From Moniliella sp. 'wahieum' (lineage: Eukaryota > Basidiomycota > Moniliellomycetes > Moniliellales > Moniliellaceae): a stretch of DNA of 64,000 nucleotides. Shown here piece by piece: positions 34,443 through 45,919 of this stretch (the stretch's first letter is position 1; every line of letters starts with the position of its first letter). Where the stretch lies: assembly GCA_003971905.1 (NCBI GenBank), contig RSEE01000042.1, positions 248,001 to 312,000 of the forward strand, read 5' to 3'. The position numbers were made by a program, and so were the translations under genes. The notes under the pieces are model-generated. The model was not told where the DNA came from. It did not search any database and saw nothing but the letters and a program-made list of their open reading frames with translations.

Positions 34443-36169
34443 TTACCCCATCGCAGCAGTTACGCGGCATTTTGGCATGCGGCGGAGGCCGGGAGCGCGG
34501 CGGGGCTTTGCGTAGGCTGCGCGGCGAGGGAGCAGGAACAGTAGAAGGGGCTGGGCGCGCAGCGGCAACTGGGTCGCTTGGGGGGCCGTGTCCTTGATAA
34601 GCGTCCTGTGGTCCACCCAGGCAAGCGCAATGTTTTGCCCCAACGTATAAAACGCATTGGCCATCCAGTAAATCAGCACCGCCTACGGTCCCGCAGCCAG
34701 AGTTGAGGGTAGGAAGTTAGTCTCGCCAGGCAGATAAGGAACGAGGGAGGGGGGTGGGGGATGGGACGTACGGAGGGTACTTGGGACGAGACGACAATGA
34801 ACAGATGGACATGGCGCGCATTATGTGGACAGCACGCCTTCCCGCATTTTGGCAGTCAGTGTACCGCTGGGGGTCATGCCCTCGGTCTTGGCAGGTTCCG
34901 AGCTGCGCGTGGACGGGCTCGGGGTTGCGTCAGATTGGGAGCCAAGCAGCTCACTGGGGAACTCTTTCTTGGCTGCGTTCACTGCACCATCGCGGTCCAT
35001 CAGGCGGCGACGGTAGGCACACCTCAGCGGCAACCAGTAGGTCATACCTACAATGATCGACCCAAAACCCGACGTATCCCGCTCCACCAGCCGCGGTCCC
35101 AACTTGGGCCGGAGCAATTCTAACTCTTCGGCCGAAGCACCCTTGTCGGCAACGATCCGCGTCGTTGCTTCAAACTTCTCGATCAGTTCGCTCGACGGGG
35201 CTGCCCAAGGAACGGCGCATACTCCTCTCCCCACGTGTGGGGGGGACGCAGCCGTACCGGATCATGGTGGACATGAGCACGAACAGGGGCACGTTGACCA
35301 AAATCGGGACAAGCACCGTGGCAATGGGATTGCAACGGTATTGCTTCATCAGTTCTTTGGACCGTTCCTTCAACTGTCCCATTTCAATGGAGGACGGATC
35401 AGGTCAGGGCAAGCCACCCCAGGAAGCAGGTCGGGCGGAGAGGGAATGAAAAGGGGAAGAGAAGCAAGGTGGGTAGTTGGTACGTACGGTCTTGCGCACG
35501 CGCAATTGGAGTTCAGCCTGTGAGCCCGAGAGCGCTTCATATCCTTCAAAATGGCAGAAGGAATCTCCTTCCTCGCCTTGTTCCACGCAGGCCAGAATTG
35601 CTGGGTGAGGCGCAACCCGCGCTGGCGCGCCCACAGGATCGACGGGAGCGAGACAAAGGTGCGCAACGCAATCGTCACACCCACAATGGCCAGGGCCGAG
35701 GAAAAGGAGGAGGTGATGCCAAGGGTCTGGGGGAGATCTTGCATCCACTTGGTTAGGGTGGGCAAGAAGGGGATCCAATCCACCATCCATTGCGACGCAT
35801 CGACCAAGACCTGGTCGTGGGCGGCCATGAGGCCCTTGAGCTGCTGCACGGCCTCGTCCGACATTTCGGGCATGCCGGCGGGAGGGGACGGAGCTGCGGC
35901 CGAAGCGGCAGCGCTGGAGGCGTCGGCTGCGGGGCCGGCGGTGCCCGAGGCATGGCGGTGGAAGGCAAGCGGGGCCGAAAGAGCGAGGGCGGGGAGAGGG
36001 TGCTGGGGCGTGCGCCGGGGCGAGCGGCGAGGCGGGTGGAGAGGGGGGGACGAGCAAGGAGGGAGAGGCGGCGGGGCGTGCATGCGGGGGCGGAGTAGGG
36101 TGCGAGGCGGGGGTGGGGGCGGATGCGCACGGGCGCGGGCAGGAGGGTGCGCGCGGCGAAGGACGCCAT
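34443..36169 (-). CDS. Oxa1/YidC-family mitochondrial membrane insertase (possibly COX18)
   Basis: Inner-membrane insertase of the Oxa1/Alb3/YidC superfamily, which inserts mitochondrially made subunits such as those of cytochrome oxidase. ATG 36169 starts a typical matrix-targeting presequence rich in Arg and Ala with almost no acid (MASFAARTLLPAPVRIRPHP). The first core helix is SSALAIVGVTIALRTFVSLP, followed by LWARQRGLRLTQQFWPAWNK. The second core unit is VQELMKQYRCNPIATVLVPI plus LVNVPLFVLMSTMIR, the family's CNP-x-n-PxF signature. The third is GSIIVGMTYWLPL. The last helix VLIYWMANAFYTLGQN follows an intron of about 100 nt (GACTAAC branch). YW and GQN near the end, and the long insert after helix 2, fit COX18 slightly better than OXA1. 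Several frame changes. Divergent from the EAF gene. Confidence 0.75.
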
Positions 36170-36487
36170 GGGGAGACGCGGCGGAGGGGGCGGCGCGGTG
36201 GGGGCCAAGAAGATGGGAGCGGCTGCCTCGGTGCGCGGCCGGTGCAAGTGGATATGGAACGTTGCGCTGGCCGCTCGCTGCCGCGCACGTGACTGCCGGG
36301 TCACGTGCGCCGGTGCCGGGTGGCTCCTGGTTCCGCCCCCGCCGCCCTGGCGGGTGGGCGGCGCACGGGGCCAGTGTGGGCGGCGGCGGGCGGGTGGTAG
36401 CAGGCTCGCCGGTGTGCTACGCCTCACTCGGCGGGGCTGCGCGGCCACCTCCTGCCATCGTGGAGCTGCCGCTGGACGCCTGCCGCC
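36170..36487. promoter_or_regulatory. Divergent promoter of the insertase and EAF genes
   Basis: 318 bp of very GC-rich DNA between two divergent ATGs, without a TATA box. It contains CACGTGAC near 36289 and GTCACGTG near 36299, two E-box-like CACGTG cores 12 bp apart in opposite context. Confidence 0.5.
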
Positions 36488-37898
36488 ATGCCGCCCACGC
36501 CGCACCCGCTCGTCCTCGACCCCTCCTTCCCGGCCTATGCCGCCCCACCCGCCCCGCCACGGCGCCACCCAGCCCGCGCCGCCGCCGCACCCGCCCCCCC
36601 CCCCGCGCGCAGCCTGGTCGCCGTCAAGTACAACTTCAAGCCCGAGTCGATGCATGACGACTGGCTCGGCGTCCTGCACTGCGACCCCGACGGCGAGGCG
36701 CAGGAGTGGTGTCTCGAGCTCGAGACCGACTCCACCGCCCGCAGCCGCACCCCGCCTTCTGCCCCGACCCCCACCCCCCCCGCGGCCGACGCTGACGCCT
36801 CCTCGTCCACCATCCCTGCCAAGCGGCCGCACAAGGACGTGCATGCATTCAAAGGCCCGCAGAAAGAGTCGGTCGATTGCGTCTTGGTCTGGGACCCGGA
36901 CCAGCAGGTACGTCCCTTCCCTCCGTCTCTACTCCCCCTCTCCGCCACGCGGTGGTGCTAATTGGATCTGCTGCACCAGTCCTACCGCATCCTGCCCCTG
37001 GCATCGACGTTCAACTTGAAGCTTGACCGCTCCCACAGCGCCCTTTCTGCCCCAGCCGCAGCTGTGCTCAAGGGCGAACCTTACCGCCGCCCCTCCCCCT
37101 TGCCCGCAGCCCACAGCGCACCCAAGCTGCACCACCCGCCAATACCGGCAGTGGCGGTGCTGCAGGACTCGGACCCGTTGCCGAGTCCCAACCGACGCGA
37201 CAGTCCTTCTCTCGCCTCGGACCGCGGAACACCTCCCTTTGGCTCGCCAATCCCGACCAGGGTGCCACTCAGGGCCGCAGCCCCTCCACCACCCGACTGC
37301 GTCTCAAGAAACTGTCCAGGGTGAGCAACAGTGCCACCCACCGTACCCCCGTCCTACCTACCCTGGGCACCAGCCCCGCTCATTCCCCCAGCCCGATACG
37401 GACACCGCAACCGACAATGCGGCGCCCCCCCCACCCAAATCCAAGCCCAAAGCCAAACCCAAACCTAAACCCAAACCACCCAAGCCGACCAAGACTCAGA
37501 CCAAGGCCAAACCCAAGGCCAAACCCAAGACCAAGGCGGCACCGGGTGCCACTACTACGCCTGCCGCCACAGGTTTGGGGTTAGGCTTGGGCCTCAGCTT
37601 GCCTGGCCAACAGGACCCGGCTCCCTCGCAGTGGAGGAAGGGCGCGGCGCAGTCGGATGGCTCTGACGATTCGGACATTGACGATTTTGCTGCCGAGTTG
37701 GATGCTGGCTTGGAACCCGCCGACGAGGGGGAAGCCGAAGCCGAAGGCGATGGCGAATACGAAGATGATGGTAATGGGGAAGCGGAGGGGGAAGGTGAGG
37801 GCCAAGGTGAAGGTGAAGGTGACTTTCCGACTCGTCGGGCTTTGATGACGATTGAATTCGATTGCTATCGGGACCGCGTGAATCCTAGTAGGGCCTAG
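36488..37898 (+). CDS. ELL-associated factor (EAF)-type transcription elongation protein
   Basis: EAF proteins partner ELL in the super-elongation machinery and stimulate RNA polymerase II. From ATG 36488, about 40 Pro/Ala-rich residues lead to the EAF N-terminal domain: SLVAVKYNFKPESMHDDWLG, EWCLELETDS, DVHAFKGPQKESVDCVLVWD. A 72-nt intron (36908–36979, GTACGT donor, GCTAAT branch, CACCAG acceptor) joins DPDQQ to SYRILPLASTFNLKLD, the domain's conserved end. The C-terminal half is disordered. It includes a (KP)n block, KPKAKPKPKPKPPKP, encoded by AAACCC-like triplets at 37437–37530. An acidic tail follows (DGSDDSDIDDFAAELDAG; EGEGEGQGEGEGDF) that resembles transactivation regions of animal EAFs. 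One or two frame changes near 37310–37430. Ends at TAG 37898. Confidence 0.85.
37437..37545. repeat. AAACCC/CCAAGG-type low-complexity tract inside EAF
   Basis: Degenerate hexamer repeat AA(A/G)CCC coding for Lys-Pro dipeptides. It looks telomere-like at DNA level but is explained by the protein composition. Confidence 0.7.
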
Positions 37899-38722
37899 GG
37901 TACGTTCAGACGTTCAGCGTTCAAATCAGGTCTTTCCGTTCCAAGCTTCAGGCCTCCTGACCTCAGGCTTCAGCATGTTGAGCTGAGCGTGACGCCGCCA
38001 TTGTCCATCCTGATTCTATCAGTGGTCTGAGAGACCCTTCGTCTTGTTATATCGTTGGCTTCGTCGCCCACTTGGATGTGCATTGGGTGGTTTCGATAGG
38101 CCCACATGCGAGCTACGTCTGTGTTGTCCACCCAACTCCGGCGTATCCTCTCTCCAGGCAACCTTCTATCGTCTGCAGGACGGTGCGCACAGCGTGCATT
38201 CGATGGGGAGGCAGAATGGGTGCCGCCGGGGCCCGGGATTGTCCCTCGTCTGGCCTATTGTAAACCAGCGTGGGGGGACACTGGCCAGGTGCTCGCCCAG
38301 GCTGGGTCGCCACGGCAGCTAGCTAGTTTCATTGACTTCAATAAGAGTGTGGTAGATTGGCCCCCCATATAGCCCTCTCCCATTACCGGTCCCCCTCTCC
38401 CATTACCGGTCCCCCCTCTCCCATCACTCGTCTCTACATCCTCCCTGTCCCCAATCCATCCTATCTATGGGCATGAAGCTAGCAACCCGCTACGCCGCAC
38501 CAACAGCGAAAGATATTGAGACGTTGAGTGGCGCAAGCCAGATGTCGAATGGAATGCAGTGGAGTCGATTCTCCGCGCAGGAAGAACCAAGGAAAAAGCG
38601 AATGGGAATGGGAATGCAACGCAACGCACATACAGGCGGAGGACAAAAACAACAGAACTTGGTACAGGCAAACATCATACTTCAAGCGTCAGGCTTCAGC
38701 GACGCTTCCAACTTCAATCGGC
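37899..38722. other. Intergenic region between convergent genes, with a 22-bp repeat
   Basis: 820 bp between the 3' ends of EAF and the Zn2Cys6 gene. At 38372–38427 a unit, CCCTCTCCCATTACCGGT plus C-run, is present two and a half times in tandem. A TTCAGACG/TTCAGCG repeat lies at 37904–37925. No gene seen. Confidence 0.55.
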
Positions 38723-41486
38723 CTAGGAGATTGAGTTGAACGTGACCAGCAGGTCTTCAAATGTGATGGGCAACCCAGTGGAGCTGCCGTACGGCCCGCC
38801 ACTGCCAAACATTGGTTGCACCTCGGGAACTTGCAGGAGCGCTTCCAACTCTGGGGGAACCATGGGCGCAGTGGTGGCGGTAGGGGCAACGGGAAACAAG
38901 GAGGTGTTCAAATTTGCGTCGACCTGCGGTCGTTCGGCCTCCATACCACCTCCCCCCGCGTCCGCGTTGGGGCCATCGGAAGGCCCCATGATCGGGATCG
39001 GAACCAGAAGATTTCCAGGGGCCGCCGCGTTGGAGGGCGCGCCGGTCATGTCTGTCTCGTCAAACGAGAAAGAACCCCAAAATCGGTTCGGAGTTGGTTC
39101 ATCTCGGCCGACAAGCGGACGAGTTGGGTTGCTTGGCGCGTTCCTCGTCGGAGACCATGTGAGGGCAGGCGCTCGCGATGCGCGTGTGCCGCTCCAACTG
39201 GGTTAGGAGGGTAAAGGAAGTTCGAGACAGGGGCGAAATGCGGAACATGATGCCAGGTGCCGCGTCGGCCCACGTGTCGGACTGTAAGTCGGCAGGGCTG
39301 AGATGGATGCGATGAACCAAGTCGGTCCAGTACTCCATGAACGTAGAGATGAAGGACAGGGCGGCTTGGAAATAGGTGCGGCGACAGATGCCGAACTTGG
39401 GATCGGTCCAACCACGCGAATAGTGGTCCATGCAGGAACACCTGCAACCAAGAGTGCATCGAGCGAGCAATGATTAAGACCGAGACGAGGCGACGGCCCT
39501 CATTGAAAGGTTCCTCCAGCGCCTCCTTGAGTCGCAGCGGTATCACATCAACCAAGTTGTCCAGCCGTTTTTGTAGCGCCAGGGTATATTCAAACGATTC
39601 CTCCTCCCCCATCGCATCGCGACGGGTCGAGGCCATCGCGATCCGTACCAGCTCGAAACGGTACTTGTGCAGGTAAGACCAAGGTCCATCCATGCTCGCT
39701 TCGTCCCAGCTACTCTGGGAATAGAGAAAGGAAGGCGTAGCTGCCACTCGGTTGTCGCAGTTGATGATGGGCGCACGGCCAATCTTGATCGAACTAAAGC
39801 ATTCCAACAGCACCACACTTACCCACAGATTCATCCGGTCCATGAGCACATCGTTGGCACAGCCTGGAGGAGGGTCCCGCTCCAGGCCCGTTGCCAGTGC
39901 GTCCTGGGTTAGGACAGAGGTGAAGATGTTGGGGGTCCAAGAGGCGCACGACTGGAATAGGACTTGATACGTGACCAAGCCGATGCGGATCGTGTCCAGC
40001 GTCGGCCGTTCGTGGTGGTCCAACACACACAGCAAACGGAAGGTCAGCATGAGAAATTTCCGGATGGGCGTCTCGTAGCGTTGGCGAAATTGACGAAACA
40101 GCTGCACATCGAACGAGTGGATCAAGCCCACCACCATCACTGCCAAAACCAACGCTAAAAACGTCGTCTCGGCCCGGATCGACTCGCTCCACTCCACATT
40201 GCCTTCGCGGCAAGTGCGAATGAAAGCCTCGTGCTTGGAGAATTGGCGCCAGAATTTGGTCTCGTTCACCACGGGCAGCAAGGCATCGGCCTCCTTGAAC
40301 TAAAACAGCACATCGTCAGTCAGCCCTGCGGATACGCCAGAAACAAAAGGGAGAAGAGGACGCAAGGACGCACGTAAACAGAGCAGCACGTCCGCACCGC
40401 TCTGCGTCGGGGTACAGGTCGAGCACCTCACCAAGGATCTTGGACCGAGCCTGCGTCGACGCGGCCGCACTGGTATCAGAGCGGATGAGGGTGATCAAAG
40501 CTTGCGCCTTGGTATCCAATTTCCTCGTTGGGGGCGGGGATGTACCCTGGGGGCTAGGGGCCGAGCGGGATAGGTCTTCAGGGACAGAGACAGGGGTGTA
40601 TTCCGTGTGAGGCGTCCTAGGTGGGTGGGGGTCGTTTTCCTGCGTCATCACCTTATCCGAGATTCGGATCAACAGGGTCTCGAGTTTCTCTAGTCGATCC
40701 TGAAGTGAGCCTTGTGAAGTGCTTGGTTCACTGCCAACATGTCAAAGAAGGATCAGCATACCCGTCTAAATGTCAAGGGGAGGAGGGGAGGACATACGGC
40801 AAGACCACGCCCTCTTCCAGCGCACATTGGCGAGCCTCATTGCGGTTGACACAGGCAGAACAAGGGATTTTCTTGTCACACTTGAGCTTCCGTCGGCGGC
40901 AGTTGCTGCAAGCAGAAGGGCGGAGGGGGAAGCTATTAGGCCCGGGGACCTTGTCGTCGTTGCCGAACGTTTCGGGCGGGGTGGCCACACGATTACGAAG
41001 AGCAGGGGGGTGCCAGCTAGGTTCGACGCGGACTGGGTGGGGCGACGGCGCTTGCCTGTCGTAGACGTGGAGAGGGCCGAGGCAAGCGGGGGGGCGGGGG
41101 GAGGGGCAGCGGGGGCGATGGCGGGGCGGAAGAGGAGGAGAAGGAGGCCGTGGAGGCGGGCGCAGGTGCTAGTGGCGGGAGCAGCGGGGGAGCGAGAGGC
41201 GCTGGCAGGGACGGAGGCGCGCCCTGGCCGGCGGGAAAGAGGGTGCGGGCCGAGGAGGCGGGCGGGTAGGACAGGAAGGAGTGGGATGCGATGGAGGCGG
41301 GTGGCGGGGCAGGATACCCGCTGGCGGAGGCGGCGGGCGCGTCGAGGGGAAAGGGCAGGGGGAGGGCGGGAGGCAGCGGCAGCGGCGGCGGCGGGTAGGG
41401 GCGCGGGGGGATGGAGCGCAGGCTGGGCGGCGTGTGGAGCTGTGGAGCGGCGCGGGCGGCTGCTGCTGGTGCGGAGGCGTGTTCAT
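38723..41486 (-). CDS. Zn2Cys6 fungal-specific transcription factor
   Basis: Binuclear zinc-cluster regulator. ATG 41486 begins MNTPPHQQQPPAP, then a Pro/Ala/Ser-rich leader of about 150 residues. The cluster (40800–40900) is ACSNCRRRKLKCDKKIPC followed by SACVNRNEARQC, the C-x2-C-x6-C-x5-C-x2-C spacing. An intron follows with GTATGT donor and TTGGCAG acceptor. A short dimerising coil (LQDRLEKLETLLIRISDKV) comes next, then a linker. The 'fungal_trans' middle region spans about 39100–40280: FWRQFSKHEAFIRTCREGN, PIRKFLMLTFRLLCVLDHHE, DRMNLWVSVVLLECFSS, YLHKYRFELVRIAMAS. The C-terminus is Pro/Thr-rich and ends FEDLLVTFNSIS-stop at 38723. Several frame changes. Target pathway unknown. Confidence 0.88.
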
Positions 41487-43406
41487 GGCGAGCAGGAGCG
41501 AGCGGGGGTGGGCACACACGCACACTCGTCCTCGCCGCCTCGCCCGGCCTTGGCGGGCCACGGGGCCCAGGCCAGCGGTCAGCAGTAAATATTCCCCAGG
41601 AGACGCCGAGCCCAAGTGGCACTGCGGCAGGGGGGCAGTGTGCGGCCCGTCTGCCTCGGACTTTACAGTCGAGGATGCTGCAGTTGCCCCGTTGCGCCGC
41701 CGAAGCCCTTCCGCTGCCGAGTAACGCTTGGGCTACGCCGGCGGCCACGCCCAAGATGCTACCACGCGTCGCCCCCGCTGGAGACCCACCCACGCAGGCC
41801 GCCTAGGCGGCCGTGCTTCTGGCGCGAGTGATAGTCCACCATTCCATAATACCCCTTTCCCCCGCACCATCTCGCCGTGGTCCATTCTCCCTGCGCGGTA
41901 GGGTTGAGCAAACTTTTATGTCCGGTGCTCAGCGCACTCAGCTCGCGAAGAGGCTGTGAGCCGCGGGCCGCGGGATGCGCTTACTGAAATGAGTCGGTCG
42001 TATCCCGCTTACTTCCTCAGACCGCCGCCACTTTGACAAGTCTTGGCTGGCAGTTCACAATAACTACACCTGGCTCTCCTCTATGCCTGCAGCCGAGTGC
42101 CTCCAGCTGACCGATAAGCAAGGCCAGGTTCACCTCCCACTCCCAACCCTGTCTGTTCTTCTGTCCTGGCAAATGCAAAAATGTGAACTGTTGCCGCCGG
42201 CTTTTTGAATAGCAGCTTGAATAAAATACCCACGAGTTAATCCTGACGATTGGGTGCACACCAACACTAACCGACCCGAACGGCTGGCGCCCAGCGCTGA
42301 ATGTCACCGGTATCTACGGTATATAATACCCCCCTTTCACTTTGCGCTCACCTCATCCTGGCTTGACGCTTTGTCTGACTTATTTGAGACCCACTTCTGT
42401 CTGTCTCTTTATGTTTGGGTGGTGGGGCGCCATCGTATACCCGCGCGCTGCATCCGCCTTGGAAAGGATTGGGGGGAACGAGACGGTTGTGGCGTACTGG
42501 CGATTCCCACGGATGCCCTGATGGGTTAGTATGATAACAGCAGACAGCCCCAAAGCTGTGGATGGGCGCCGAGCTTGTTATATATTGGCGCAGGGGGGTG
42601 CTTTGTCCCACAGCCATGTGAAGCTGATGTGTAACTATATGGCTTCAACAGTAGGATGTGTGTTATTGCCACGGGCGTCGGCTCCCGTCATGTACCCTTG
42701 TGATGTCTCCGACAAACTCTCTCTGTTACGTGCATACTAGCAGCGTGAACAACGACGGATGAGAGGTTGATTGGCGCAAGTCGCTGCTTATGGTGAACGT
42801 TCCCGTTCATCGATGAAGAAAACCCTCCACCAAGACTCACGGCACCTGCACATTTCCCTCCCTGGTCGGCGAGAAGCGTACTTTACCGGTGAGGCACTGT
42901 TCTGTAGGTTGAGAACATGTCATGGCAGTTCCTCAGCATCAGCGCCAATGGCTGGACGAACAATCTTTTCCCCCGGATCAGGTCGATTCGATCAGGGAAC
43001 TAGAATTTTTCTGCCAAACGACAAAAATCGAACCAACAGACCGCCTGTCTGTGCCCGCATTCGCTTCCCCAAACAGCTGATGTTCCAATACATTTGTAAG
43101 GAACGTGGGCGATCAGGGCAAGCAAAGGAGGGGAATCCAAATGGATGATGAGAAATGGAATCCGTCCGTGACACCAGGTGGAAGGGGAAGTCGCAAGAGC
43201 AGCGCCAAAAAAAGGGGATAGGAAAGACACCAAGCCATGTTCTGGACGAAGCAGATACATGGATAGCTGGCCGCACATGAATAGCAGTGAGAGAAATAAG
43301 GAAGTGAGAACGGTATGATTGGCACTTTTCGCCTTGCTGGAGGGTTAAACGAATGTGGGAAAAGAATAGGAGGAAGGAAGGTAGGGGAGGGGGCAGGGTG
43401 AAGGGG
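41487..43406. other. 1.9-kb intergenic interval
   Basis: Zn2Cys6 promoter side plus the 3' flank of the secreted glycoprotein gene. It contains a perfect 16-bp palindrome at 41797–41812. No conserved reading frame found. Confidence 0.5.
41797..41812. repeat. Perfect 16-bp palindrome
   Basis: GGCCGCCTAGGCGGCC is its own reverse complement. It lies about 310 bp upstream of the Zn2Cys6 start codon. CGG/CCG triplets are typical half-sites of zinc-cluster proteins, so autoregulation is conceivable. Confidence 0.7.
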
Positions 43407-44774
43407 TTAGAGCAGAGCTGCCCCAGCAAGCAGGGCGACCGAGAGAGTCAACCCTTGGGCAAGCAACGACTTGGTCCCGGCGGCGGGGGAGTGGGAGCTG
43501 GTAGTGCTTGACCCGGCAGCCGAGCTGGGACTGGCTGCTGCTGCGCTCGAACCAGCATTGGACCCGGCGCTGGAGGCAGAAGTGCTGCTGGCAACAACGG
43601 AGGAGCTGGTCGGGTGACAGGGGGAGCAACGTAGTCAATACCCTTCAAGCCGTTGCTGATCGTCGCAATGGCCGTGCAGGAGCTGGCAGTAGGGTAAGAG
43701 TATGGCGCCGAGGGAGTCACCTGGTCCGACTGGGCGTTCTGGAACGAGTAGGCCGTGGCACCAACAGTGTAGACGCCAGAGAAGTACTGTGGAACGTCGA
43801 CGTCGACCCATCGGGCTGCGGGTAGAGACCGGGCGGGTACGCCGAGTCGGATTCGCACGACTCGAACGTGCCGTTGGCAATGTAGGTCTGAGCCATGACA
43901 AATCCGCATCCCATCTCGTCCAGCGTGTGCTGGCACTCGACCGACGGCGTCGCTTCGTCCGAACCGGCAATGCACACTCGGAAGCACATTTCCGAAACGG
44001 AGATGTAGTTCATCCACTCTTCGTAGAACACATCCGTTGCCATCCACAATGTTCGAGGTGACGTTGCCGCCCACGGGGTTGCCCATGTTGGTCGCACCGT
44101 GCGGGTCAAGCTCGCCACCCATGTCACCAGGGGCCATGTTGATCTTGGTAAAGTCACCCAGCGCGTACAGCTGAATGTAGAGGGGCGTCTTGACAAACTG
44201 CACTGCTGTCACCGTCCCGTCGGGCTGGCCAAAGAGGAGGGAAAAGTCAGCTTGGCCAACAGCCAGGAGAAGAAGAGGTAGAAAACACATACAATCACGC
44301 GCGCATTGTTGCGAGGCTTGGTGCAATAGGCAACCGTGGTGGCCTCGAGGAAGCCCATGGATTGAGTGTTGTTGAGGGGCGCGGGACCAAAGGTGCACCA
44401 GTCGTCCACGCCATTGATGGTGGCAAGGCGGGCGTCCGAGGACTGGTTGACAGGCGTGTTGAGCGTCGGCTGGGTGGGGTTGGTTGGGCCGTTCTTGCCA
44501 CGGCCCTGGACGCCCAGTAGGTGTTGCTGGGAGTGCCGTAGGTGAAAGGTTTGGGGTCGACGGTGGACCAGACGCCAGCACTGCTCGTCACGGTGGCACT
44601 GGAGGGAAGAGGCATCGTCGTCACGATACTGACGGACGAGGAGGACTTGGAGGCGGCGCGGCGGAAAACGGGGGTGGCAGCAGGGTTGTTGGGGTGGAAA
44701 GCAAGCCCCCGGGCCGAGGCGGTACCGGCCGCAGCAAGGGCGGCAGTAACAAGGGCAGCGCCAGTGACGTGCAT
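43407..44774 (-). CDS. Secreted, probably GPI-anchored 'macrofage-activating glycoprotein'-type protein
   Basis: The start is ATG 44774 with signal peptide MHVTGAALVTAALAAAGTAS. The ectodomain shows WSTVDPKPFTYGTPSNTYWA, DARLATINGVDDWCTFGPAP, EATTVAYCTKPRNNARVI, then a 68-nt intron (44225–44292, GTATGT donor, GCTGAC branch). PDGTVTAVQFVKTPLYIQLY, KINMAPGDMGGELDPHGATN and MGNPVGGNVTSN follow. Next is a Cys-rich part: NYISVSEMCFRVCIAGSDEA, CQHTLDEMGCGFVMAQTYI, GTFESCESDSAYPPGLYPQP. The 'VQFVKTP … GDxGGELDPHGA … NP.GG' series matches the basidiomycete family known by this name, whose function is unproven. A Ser/Ala-rich stalk and the hydrophobic end LTLSVALLAGAALL-TAA indicate a GPI anchor, so the protein is likely cell-surface. 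Three or more frame changes are present. Confidence 0.82.
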
Positions 44775-45609
44775 CGTAACGAAAGACAAGAGGAGAAAGG
44801 GGAGGACGAAGCAGGTGGTGGTGGGGGCAAGAAAGGCGCGGCTTGGTCGGGCGGGGCGGAGTGGAGTGAGAAGGAGGGGTGGATGTTATGCCCTTGGAAG
44901 CGCGGCCAGGTTGGGGCGAGCCGAGTCGTGGGGACTGGTCTGAGGCCAGTGGGCCGAGGCACTGCGCTGCGCTGTGGCGCGGGGGCACGGGGGTAGTGTG
45001 TGGACAAGGGGCGTGGTTGCTTGTGCAGGAAGGTGCCTGAGGCTGGGAGGGGAAGGGCTAGGCTGTCGGCCTGGCTCTGGCCCCCGGCTGAGCCTGCACC
45101 AGGCCGCACACGGCAGGCCAGGCACCCTGGCGCTGCCGACCGCTGCCGGCGTGCCGCAGGGGGCGGCAGTCGGCAGCAGTGGCGCGGCATCGCTGATGGG
45201 CTGCCTGCCGGGCGCACCAGGGCGCACCTGCGCATCCGCCAGCACCTGGCCAGTGTCACGGATCATGCAGTCAGCACAGGTCCAGCGCTGATCGCGCATC
45301 ATGCATCCGCCCTCATGCATCATAAACAGTCGCACTGCGCCTGCGTGGCCCATGCATGTGGCACCAGAGCTGCGGTGGGCATGACATGTGACACCGAGCT
45401 GTCACATGTCAATCCCCGCCCATGCAGGCGCGCCTGCGCTGCGGTGCCCCCCGAAACCCATCCGCACCAACAATGCATGGGCCACCCGCAGCTCTCGGCT
45501 GGCTGGATACCGATTGTCGATTGTCGCCCCAGCCCACTGTCAGCCCCCTGTCGAGTGCGACACATGGCACGCGACGCGTGACATGGGACGGTCACATGTC
45601 AGCCTGCCG

Positions 45610-45630
45610 CATGTCACATGTCTCATGTCA
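45610..45630. repeat. (CATGTCA)3, period 7
   Basis: CATGTCA, CATGTCT, CATGTCA in tandem. ACATGT is a palindrome, so this again is hexamer plus spacer. Confidence 0.85.
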
Positions 45631-45892
45631 GACGTCCTATCGAAGGCACAGACCCCCTGCCTCCAGCCCCCTAGCATCCACACCGAAATGCGCGCGTGCG
45701 CCCCTTCCAGCCTGGCGCGGTCCAGCTCCCTCGGCGCCGATCTGTCCGTCATGCCATGCCGATGAGCCTCTGGGCGTAGGTGAAGTTGGTGACTACCGAC
45801 TCCTGACTCGTGACTAGCGCGGCCTGAGGCTCAGTTCAAGCTTCACTCAGTACTCAACACGCACACAACAAGCTTCGTGCTCTTCAAGAGCT

Positions 45893-45919
45893 AGCTTCAA
45901 GCTTCAAGCTCTTCAAGCC
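45893..45919. repeat. (AAGCTTC) array
   Basis: AGCTTCAAGCTTCAAGCTC followed by TTCAAGCC; period 7. Confidence 0.85.

Noticed and set aside
37437-37545. Telomere-like AAACCC tract
   Set aside because: It encodes the Lys-Pro repeat of the EAF protein and is irregular, so it is not an interstitial telomere.
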